Shown here piece by piece: positions 57,610 to 64,000 of a stretch of 64,000 nt of DNA (the stretch's first letter is position 1; every line of letters starts with the position of its first letter). This stretch comes from Rhodobacterales bacterium LSUCC0387. GTDB lineage: Bacteria > Pseudomonadota > Alphaproteobacteria > Rhodobacterales > Rhodobacteraceae. Location: NCBI GenBank assembly GCA_015689775.1, contig WVSR01000001.1, positions 931,501 to 995,500 of the forward strand, written 5' to 3'. The notes beneath the pieces were generated by a model, which saw only the letters and a program-made list of their open reading frames with translations, did not search any database and was not told the origin of the DNA. The position numbers and the translations under genes were made by a program.

Positions 57610-58542
57610 ATGCCTATGACGGATGATATTCGACTTGCTTTTGCCCACCCGTCCGAGCGGGCCAAGGCGACCGCCACAGATGCCCCGCTTGATCGTATTT
57701 CGATGTCAAATCATGAACGGGATGTTGAAATTGGGGCCTTTCAGGCAGAGCGTGGCATTTTGCAGCGCATCCGCTTTAATGTGGTTGTAGAGGTGCGCTC
57801 TCAGGCTGAAAGTGCAGAGGATGATGTGGATCGTATCTTATCCTATGATCGCATTGTCGAAGCGATTGACGCCGAGCTTGCGCAAGGCCGCGTCAATCTT
57901 CTGGAAACGCTATCAGTGCGGATTGCAGAGCGGGTATTGAGCCATCCCTTGGCCGCACGTTGTTTCGTGCGGATCGAGAAATTGGATCGCGGGCCCTATG
58001 TTTTGGGAGTCGAGATTGTGCGCGAAGCCGAGGCCAACCAGCGCCTCAGTCTTCTGGCAGATGATGGCCCGCATCCTTTGATTGTTTATTTGGCCAATGA
58101 TGCGATTGCGCGCCCTGATTTGCCGCGGCTCTTAGATCACCTCGCGCAGGCAGGCGCCCCTGTCATTCTTTGCGTGGGCAGCACGGGCTTGGCGCAGCCC
58201 CAAGCACGCCACGGCCTTCCGCAGCGGCGGATTGACCTTTTGGATATAGAAAAGAACGCTTGGGTCTTGGCCTCGTGCGATGATCGCTGTGTGGTGGTGG
58301 ACAGTCGCACGGAATTAGACTGGGCCATGCGGCAGGGGCAAATTTCGGTTTGGGCCCCCTCAAAACTGGTTTTGGACAGTGCCGAACCACCCAAAGGGGC
58401 AAAAGTGACAGGGGAGCAATTGGCGCTGTGGTTGGCCGAACAATTTGAGGCGCAGCGTATTGTTTATTTGGGTGGCCACCCTCCGTTGAAATCGTCTATC
58501 CCTGTGCAGGCATGGCCGTTTGACGTGATGCCCGATCTTTAA
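57610..58542 (+). CDS. folB: Dihydroneopterin aldolase fused to an amino-acid-kinase-like domain
   Basis: The first ~145 residues are FolB, which cleaves dihydroneopterin in folate synthesis. QAERGILQRIRF (general acid-base region), ILSYDRIVEAI (Tyr) and FVRIEKLDRG (catalytic Lys) are present. A further 165 residues follow, running LIVYLANDAIARPDL to VWAPSKLVLD and KVTGEQLALWLAE, which resemble the C-terminal part of amino acid kinase domains. The kinase glycine loop is not clear, so activity is doubtful. The usual FolB length is about 120. It lies upstream of folP with short spacing. Confidence 0.82.
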   Translation: MPMTDDIRLAFAHPSERAKATATDAPLDRISMSNHERDVEIGAFQAERGILQRIRFNVVVEVRSQAESAEDDVDRILSYDRIVEAIDAELAQGRVNLLETLSVRIAERVLSHPLAARCFVRIEKLDRGPYVLGVEIVREAEANQRLSLLADDGPHPLIVYLANDAIARPDLPRLLDHLAQAGAPVILCVGSTGLAQPQARHGLPQRRIDLLDIEKNAWVLASCDDRCVVVDSRTELDWAMRQGQISVWAPSKLVLDSAEPPKGAKVTGEQLALWLAEQFEAQRIVYLGGHPPLKSSIPVQAWPFDVMPDL

Positions 58543-58595
58543 TCTGGTGGGCGGTGAACTTGATGGACGCCGAGCCACAGGGTAGGGCTAATCTT

Positions 58596-59618
58596 ATGAC
58601 TGATTATTATCGCCCCATACCCGTTACTGGCCCTGCTATCGGGCCAGATGCCGTGCCCCTTGCAGGGGGCTGGTGCCATTTTACGCATGTTGAGCGGATG
58701 GGTCGCGCGTGCGCGCGCGAGATTTTGCCCGCCGCAGACTTGCCCGAGGCATGGTACGACCTCCTTACGGCGGCGCGCGGTGATTTTGCCACCGTGAGCA
58801 TGGCGCGCCCAAGCGTAATGGGCATTTTGAATCTGACCCCAGACAGCTTTTCCGATGGTGGTCGGCACGATGATATCCAAGCCGCGATGGAGCAAGCCCA
58901 TCGCCTTGTGGCGGACGGTGCAGATATTTTGGATTTGGGCGCAGAAAGCACCCGACCGGGTGCCAAAGAAGTTCCGCCAAACCAAGAAATCACGCGCCTG
59001 ATGCCTGCGCTAGAGGCCTTGCGCGGCTCTGGGGTGATCTCGCTTGACACGCGCAAGGCCGATGTGGCGCGTGCGGGCCTTGCCGCGGGCGCGCAGGTGA
59101 TCAACGATGTTTCGGGGCTACGCTTTGATGCAAGCATGATTGAGGTTCTGCGCGAGAGCCGCGCGCCCGTGATCCTGATGCATTCGCTTGGCACGCCTGA
59201 AACCATGCAAGATTTGGCCCCCGATGCCTATCAAGATGTCGTTCTCGATATCTACGATGGGCTTGCTACGATGCGCGATCAGGCGCTTTCTGTGGGGCTG
59301 ACGCATGACCAGATCCTGCTGGATATTGGGGCGGGCTTTGGCAAGACCTTTGCGCAAACCAGCGCGTTGTTGCGTGATATCAGCCTGTTCCACGGGCTTG
59401 GCTGTGGTTTGCTTTTGGGCGTATCGCGCAAAGGGTTTGTGGGCCATGTGACGGGGATCAAACAGGCAGATCAGCGTGATGCCGCATCGGCGGCAATCGG
59501 CCTATGGGCCATATCGCAGGGGGTTCAGATGCTACGTGTCCATGATATAGCCGTGCATCAAGCGATTATTTCTGCCTATATGGCAGCAAGCGGTTTGACC
59601 CTTGGGGAGGGGCAATAA
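58596..59618 (+). CDS. folP: Dihydropteroate synthase
   Basis: Condenses p-aminobenzoate with dihydropterin pyrophosphate; this is the sulfonamide target. The 340 residues contain [46 protein letters not shown] and GVSRKGFVG. About 80 N-terminal residues precede the barrel, a feature I know from Rhodobacteraceae FolP. The start ATG 58596 is preferred; 58563 and 58554 are in-frame alternatives. It ends 1 bp before glmM. Confidence 0.94.
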   Translation: MTDYYRPIPVTGPAIGPDAVPLAGGWCHFTHVERMGRACAREILPAADLPEAWYDLLTAARGDFATVSMARPSVMGILNLTPDSFSDGGRHDDIQAAMEQAHRLVADGADILDLGAESTRPGAKEVPPNQEITRLMPALEALRGSGVISLDTRKADVARAGLAAGAQVINDVSGLRFDASMIEVLRESRAPVILMHSLGTPETMQDLAPDAYQDVVLDIYDGLATMRDQALSVGLTHDQILLDIGAGFGKTFAQTSALLRDISLFHGLGCGLLLGVSRKGFVGHVTGIKQADQRDAASAAIGLWAISQGVQMLRVHDIAVHQAIISAYMAASGLTLGEGQ

Positions 59619-59619
59619 A

Positions 59620-60963
59620 ATGGCACGAAAATTATTTGGCACGGATGGGGTGCGGGGTAAGGCAAACAGCTATCCCATGACCGCCGATATAGCGATGAAA
59701 TTGGGGGCGGCGGCAGGGCGCTATTTCCGCCGCGATATGGAGCGTGGCCATCGTGTCGTAATCGGGAAAGATACGCGCCTGTCGGGCTATATGTTGGAAA
59801 ATGCCCTGACGGCGGGTTTCACCTCCACGGGAATGGATGTACTGTTGTTGGGGCCTGTACCAACCCCTGCTGTGGGTCTTTTGACCCCCTCCATGCGGGC
59901 CGATGTTGGTGTGATGATATCCGCAAGCCACAACGCCGCCTCAGATAATGGGATTAAGTTTTTTGGCCCTGACGGGTTCAAACTGTCAGACGAGGTGGAG
60001 GCCGAGATCGAAGCACTTGTATTTGGCGACATTCAACCTGCGCAGGCAAGCAATATTGGTCGGGCCCGGCGCATTGATGATGGTCGTTTCCGCTATGTCG
60101 AACGCGTCAAAGGCACATTCCCCCAAGGTCTGAGCCTTGAAGGTTTGAAGGTCGTCATCGACTGCGCCAATGGAGCCGCGTATCGCGCCGCCCCCGAAGT
60201 GCTGTGGGAATTGGGCGCCGAAGTCGTGGCGATTGGCGTGAGCCCAGATGGATTCAACATCAACGAAAATGTCGGATCAACAAAGCCGCAAGCCGCGATT
60301 GCCAAGATCAAGGAAACAGGGGCCGATGTGGCCTTGTGCTTAGACGGCGATGCAGATCGCATTGTGATCATTGATGAGATGGGCCAAGTTGCGGATGGGG
60401 ATCAGATCATGGCGCTTTTGGCGGCGCGGTGGGCGGATGACAACCGTCTCAAAGGTGGTGCATTGGTCAGCACTGTGATGTCGAATTTGGGATTGGAGCG
60501 GTTCCTGAGCGGGCGCGGGATTGGCCTGCAGCGCACGGCCGTTGGGGATCGCTATGTTGTCGAAGCGATGCGCGCAGGTGGCTATAATCTTGGCGGTGAG
60601 CAATCAGGCCATATCGTCATGAGTGACCATGCCACCACGGGTGATGGTTTGATGGCAGGTTTGCAATTCTTGGCTGAAATGGTGCGTCAGAACAAGCCCG
60701 CAAGCGCGCTTGCGCGCAGCTTCGATCCCGTTCCGCAGATGTTAGAGAATCTGCGCTTTTCACCTGACAAAGCCCCATTGGAGGCGGCATCTGTCAAGGC
60801 CGCCATCGCTGAGGCAGAGGCCCGATTGGGGAAAGCGGGGCGTATTTTGATCCGTAAATCAGGCACAGAACACCTTATTCGCGTTATGGCCGAAGCCGAG
60901 GATGAGGGGCTAATGGCGGCTGTGGTCGGGGATATTGCAGCGGCCATTCGCGCCGAGCTGTAA
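59620..60963 (+). CDS. glmM: Phosphoglucosamine mutase
   Basis: Converts glucosamine-6-phosphate to glucosamine-1-phosphate for UDP-GlcNAc, feeding peptidoglycan and lipopolysaccharide. The 447 residues carry the phosphoserine loop [19 protein letters not shown], metal loop CLDGDADR and sugar-binding GGEQSGH, ending with the phosphate loop [22 protein letters not shown] precedes ATG 59620. Confidence 0.96.
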   Translation: MARKLFGTDGVRGKANSYPMTADIAMKLGAAAGRYFRRDMERGHRVVIGKDTRLSGYMLENALTAGFTSTGMDVLLLGPVPTPAVGLLTPSMRADVGVMISASHNAASDNGIKFFGPDGFKLSDEVEAEIEALVFGDIQPAQASNIGRARRIDDGRFRYVERVKGTFPQGLSLEGLKVVIDCANGAAYRAAPEVLWELGAEVVAIGVSPDGFNINENVGSTKPQAAIAKIKETGADVALCLDGDADRIVIIDEMGQVADGDQIMALLAARWADDNRLKGGALVSTVMSNLGLERFLSGRGIGLQRTAVGDRYVVEAMRAGGYNLGGEQSGHIVMSDHATTGDGLMAGLQFLAEMVRQNKPASALARSFDPVPQMLENLRFSPDKAPLEAASVKAAIAEAEARLGKAGRILIRKSGTEHLIRVMAEAEDEGLMAAVVGDIAAAIRAEL

Positions 60964-60975
60964 CCCCGCGCTGAC

Positions 60976-60996
60976 TGTCCCTTTTGGGATTTTTCG
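60976..60996 (+). terminator. Weak terminator-like hairpin after glmM
   Basis: TCCC, TTTT, GGGA followed by TTTTT. The stem is only 4-5 bp, so termination would be inefficient. Confidence 0.3.
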
Positions 60997-61071
60997 CAAA
61001 ACCACCTTTTCAGATCGGCTTTGCAATGTCATACCCCGCGCAACGCCTGATCTTGTTGCGCGAGGTGGATC

Positions 61072-62460
61072 ATGTTGGACGAACAAGACCTCCATCTAGA
61101 TGATGATCGTGACGCTTATGCGTTGGACGATAGTCTGCGCGCGCAATTGCGGCGTTCGGTCAGTGCCGAGGATGTAGACGCCATCGATGTGCTGATGGAG
61201 CCGCTACACCCTGCTGACATCGCTGATATTCTTGAACAAATCTCCAGCGGCGAGCGTGCAGCACTTCTTGCGCTTTGGTCGCGTGGGATTGATGGTGAGG
61301 TTCTTTCCGAACTTGATTGGTCAATTCGCGAAGACATTCTGCCGCTTTTGCCAAGCGATGTTCTGGCCGATGCCGTGCGCGAGTTGGACTCGGATGATGT
61401 TGTTGATCTGGTCGAAGACCTAGAAGAAGATCAACAAGGGGCCATTCTTGGCGCTCTTGACGATGCGGATCGTGTCGCGGTTGAACAGGCGCTGAGTTTT
61501 CCAGAAGGGTCTGCAGGGCGTCTTATGCAGCGCGAGGTCGTGCGTGCGCCCGAACATTGGAATGTTGGGCAGATGATTGACTATCTGCGTTCCGAAAAGG
61601 CGGAATTGCCTGAACAATTCTATCACATCATTCTCGTGACCCCTGCGATAAAACCTGTGGGTTATGTCTCGCTTGGGCGGCTGTTGTCGAGTGGGCGGGC
61701 AACATCATTGAAGGACATTCTGGAAGACAGCTTTCGCACCATCCCGGCGAAGCAGGATGAGGATGATGTCGCCTATGCCTTTAACCAGTATCACCTGATC
61801 TCTGCACCCGTTGTCGATGATGATGGGCGATTGGTGGGCGTGATCACCATTGATGACGCGATGAGCGTTCTTGATGAGGTCAATGAAGAGGATTTGCGCC
61901 GCCTTGCAGGTTTGGGTGTAGATGAAAGCCTCAGCGACACCACCTTTGAAACTGTGCGCCAACGCTTTCCTTGGTTGTTTGTCAATTTGGGCACGGCGAT
62001 TTTGGCCTCGGCGGTGATTGCACAATTCGAAGCGGTGATTGCGCAATTGGTGGCCTTGGCCGTGTTAATGCCGATTGTGGCCTCTATGGGGGGTAATGCG
62101 GGAACGCAAAGCCTTGCCTTGGCTGTGCGTGGGCTTGCAACACGCGACCTCACCTCAGCCAACCTTTGGCGCGTTGTGATGCGTGAGGCGGGCGTGGGGG
62201 CGTTGAATGGTTTGGCCTTTGCCCTTGTGATGGGCGTAGTGGGTTATGTTTGGTTCGATTCCGTTCTCTTGGGCGGCGTGATTGCAGGCGCGATGGTGGT
62301 TAATCTCGTTGTCGCGGGATTGGCTGGGATATTGATCCCCGTTGCGTTGGAACGCTTTGGCGCTGATCCTGCGCTCGCCTCTGGCACATTCGTGACCACA
62401 GTCACCGATGTTGTGGGTTTTTTCGCCTTTCTTGGCCTCGCATCACTTGTCCTGATCTAG
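61072..62460 (+). CDS. mgtE: Magnesium transporter MgtE
   Basis: A Mg2+ channel gated by cytosolic magnesium. The 462 residues have the acidic N domain (LHPADIADILEQI, DLVEDLEEDQQGAIL), a CBS pair around RTIPAKQDEDDVAYAF and GVITIDDAMSVL, and a five-helix membrane domain with the pore motif PIVASMGGNAGTQ. The length is normal. Its stop codon overlaps the stop of the convergent downstream gene within one CTAG. Confidence 0.94.
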   Translation: MLDEQDLHLDDDRDAYALDDSLRAQLRRSVSAEDVDAIDVLMEPLHPADIADILEQISSGERAALLALWSRGIDGEVLSELDWSIREDILPLLPSDVLADAVRELDSDDVVDLVEDLEEDQQGAILGALDDADRVAVEQALSFPEGSAGRLMQREVVRAPEHWNVGQMIDYLRSEKAELPEQFYHIILVTPAIKPVGYVSLGRLLSSGRATSLKDILEDSFRTIPAKQDEDDVAYAFNQYHLISAPVVDDDGRLVGVITIDDAMSVLDEVNEEDLRRLAGLGVDESLSDTTFETVRQRFPWLFVNLGTAILASAVIAQFEAVIAQLVALAVLMPIVASMGGNAGTQSLALAVRGLATRDLTSANLWRVVMREAGVGALNGLAFALVMGVVGYVWFDSVLLGGVIAGAMVVNLVVAGLAGILIPVALERFGADPALASGTFVTTVTDVVGFFAFLGLASLVLI

Positions 62461-64000
62461 CCGTTTGGCACTTCTAGCGTGATGTTTTCGCCGTCCTTGA
62501 TGTATTGAAGTCTGTCATCGCCAATCGCGGCCACGCGCCCCCCGTCAAGACGATCTCCAACTTCGACCGTGACAAACCGACCCGATGGCAGGCGCACCAA
62601 GGCGCGGCGGCTGCCAGAGGGGCCAATGACACCAATCAAATTCGTGTCGCGCAAATTGATGGCATTGCGATTGGTCGCGGCGCGGGTCACCCGTTCGCCG
62701 GATGGCGTGTCGGTGCTGACGGCGGCGATTTCCGCCTCGATTTCCTCATCTGCGCCTGATTGTGCCGCGGCCTCTGCAGCAACACCGTTTGGTGCAGAGG
62801 CGCTTGCAGGGGTTGCAGCGGCCACCACCGCCTCAAAGCCCGAGGGGCGGGCCTGTGGCAAAAGCGAACGCGCGAGAGCCAAATCGCTGCTCAAGGCCTG
62901 ATTGGCGCTGCGCCCTTCACTGACGGCGAGGGCGGCTGCCTCAGCGGCGCGGGCCGCTTCGGCAATTTCTTGAAGCGAGGCGGGGCGCAATTGCGGCGTG
63001 ATGCTGCTTAATTCGCTGCGCGTAAAGCCGTTTAATTGCTGGCGCTCAAGGATTTCTGCGAAATTCTCAGGTCTGAGGCGCGGCAGCGTGCCTGCCAATG
63101 TTTCGATTTGCTCAAGCCGTGCAGCACGGGCCGCCTCTACTATGGCATCGGGGCGAGGGATTGCCGCAACGATGGGAGCCGCATCAAAGACCAATACACC
63201 ATCGGGGTTCAATGCCCCCTCAGGGGTTGGATCGACAAGGCCCGTGCTGTTCAAAACGCTGCCTGTGGCAAAGGGGATCGGTGAGAGGATTGGCGGCGGG
63301 GCAACATCGCCGATACCGCCCAAGGGTGGGCGTAGAGCCAGCGCATCTTGTTGGGTTAAAATCGAGTCAATCGCGGCAAGAATAGTGCCGTCACGCCGTG
63401 GCCTTGGCGCGGTAAGGGCAGGCGGTGTCGCCATAAGTGCCACATCGGGCGCGGGCAGGCTGCTTGCCACAGGCGCGATGCTTGGGGCAGGTTCGGCGAC
63501 TGGGTGCGTTGCTGCTACAACTGTGGGGGCTTCAGGCGTCACATCCTGCTGTGGGGCAGAAAGCATCAGGAGAAATGCCGCAACAATAACGGCAAGCGCC
63601 CCTCCAAGACCAAGGGCCATTCCTTTACGAAAACGCGGCACGAAGAGCGCGATGTCCTCTAGTCGAATTTTGCGCTTGGGGGCAGGGATGGTCGCAAGGT
63701 TTTGCACATGCGGTGTCGGTTTGGGGCGCTTTGCCAAAGGAAAGATGGGCGTTCCATCATAATCATCGGGCAGTGTTTCCACGGTCACTGCCACAGCCGT
63801 GATCCCGTAGGATTGTATAAACTCTTGCCCGGCTTGGATGGTTTCCGCAGCAATGGCGGCGATTTGGATCACGGAATTCGTGCGCAGCCAATCATATCGC
63901 AATTCTGACAATTTATAGGGGGTGAGGCCGTCCAGTTTGGCCTCTACCGCGCGCAGCTCAGTGGCAGGGGTGGCTTCATCAGGCGCTTCGCAGCTTGTTA
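62457..64000 (-). CDS. Large membrane protein with PilP/GspC-like C-terminus (5' end outside window)
   Basis: The frame is open from the stop at 62457 to the right edge, so only the C-terminal 514 residues are seen. Visible parts are a helical N-terminal piece, one membrane helix (ALGLGGALAVIVAAFLLML), a long Ala/Pro-rich region with several PRPRR- or LPRLRPE-like patches, and a compact C-terminal domain (NAINLRDTNLIGVIGPSGSR to YIKDGENITLEV). The last resembles the inner-membrane-anchored PilP/GspC pilus or secretion proteins. I do not recognise a named family. An internal TTG at 63911 is unlikely to be the start. Confidence 0.6.
   Translation of the reverse strand, partial: TSCEAPDEATPATELRAVEAKLDGLTPYKLSELRYDWLRTNSVIQIAAIAAETIQAGQEFIQSYGITAVAVTVETLPDDYDGTPIFPLAKRPKPTPHVQNLATIPAPKRKIRLEDIALFVPRFRKGMALGLGGALAVIVAAFLLMLSAPQQDVTPEAPTVVAATHPVAEPAPSIAPVASSLPAPDVALMATPPALTAPRPRRDGTILAAIDSILTQQDALALRPPLGGIGDVAPPPILSPIPFATGSVLNSTGLVDPTPEGALNPDGVLVFDAAPIVAAIPRPDAIVEAARAARLEQIETLAGTLPRLRPENFAEILERQQLNGFTRSELSSITPQLRPASLQEIAEAARAAEAAALAVSEGRSANQALSSDLALARSLLPQARPSGFEAVVAAATPASASAPNGVAAEAAAQSGADEEIEAEIAAVSTDTPSGERVTRAATNRNAINLRDTNLIGVIGPSGSRRALVRLPSGRFVTVEVGDRLDGGRVAAIGDDRLQYIKDGENITLEVPNG

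Noticed and set aside
60976-60996. Strong terminator after glmM
   Set aside because: The stem is only 4-5 bp; it is listed only as a weak candidate.
62998-63762. 254-codon plus-strand open frame opposite the right-edge membrane protein
   Set aside because: Composition is Ala/Gly/Arg/Ser shadow; the minus frame has a membrane helix, an organised C-terminal domain and stays open to the edge.

Overview
The window reads as a chromosomal segment of an alphaproteobacterium of the family Rhodobacteraceae, most likely the Roseobacter group. The evidence is gene content and order. A complete 14-subunit complex I cluster carries the accessory ORFs typical of this family and is followed by birA, coaX and RNase J. 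Other indications are the tatABC, glyQ-DUF6446-glyS, folB-folP-glmM and cobS-cobT neighbourhoods, an exact alphaproteobacterial SOS box, and acuR-acuI, which serves acrylate and DMSP catabolism. I see no rRNA, tRNA, CRISPR array, insertion sequence, phage gene or plasmid origin. Genes are densely packed and base composition looks even throughout.

Layout. Positions 1-2251 (minus) hold acuR and acuI, then the start of a GMC-type dehydrogenase that runs off the left edge. Next come an SDR oxidoreductase (plus) and ptsP (minus). Positions 5562-26331 (plus) are the nuo supercluster: nuoA-B-C-D-E, a TM/helix-hairpin-helix gene broken by an in-frame stop, a DUF5337 gene, nuoF, a DUF5333 gene, nuoG, a lipoprotein gene, nuoH-I, a carboxymuconolactone-decarboxylase-like gene, nuoJ-K-L-M-N, then birA, coaX and rnj. 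Three terminator-like hairpins lie inside its first half. A DEAD-box helicase and prfC follow on the minus strand. Positions 30147-34995 (plus) carry an atypical SDR, an orphan ABC ATPase, tatABC and a DUF815 ATPase. Positions 34996-38444 (minus) hold two transporters, a lipocalin lipoprotein and an aldo-keto reductase. Positions 38530-42795 (plus) hold an SOS-box-controlled ImuA-like gene, metG and a CLC protein. Positions 42807-49859 (minus) hold a DUF427 gene, an aminopeptidase P, cobT, cobS and a secreted SPOR/peptidoglycan-binding/pseudo-protease protein. Positions 49981-62460 (plus) hold glyQ, two small ORFs, glyS, a divergent PPDK-like gene, a SleB-type hydrolase, folB, folP, glmM and mgtE. 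The right edge cuts a minus-strand membrane protein.

Most of the window is core housekeeping: respiration, cofactors, translation, Tat secretion, RNA turnover and cell-wall precursors. The less ordinary content is the acrylate module, the terminator-segmented nuo cluster with its nonsense-interrupted gene, the SOS-controlled ImuA-like orphan, a shrunken FkbM-like remnant with 24-bp repeats inside the gly operon, a PPDK homologue with a degraded ATP-site signature, and a dihydroneopterin aldolase fused to a kinase-like domain. I did not find a clear multi-gene system that looks wholly undescribed. Family assignments are from motif recognition by eye; no database search was run.
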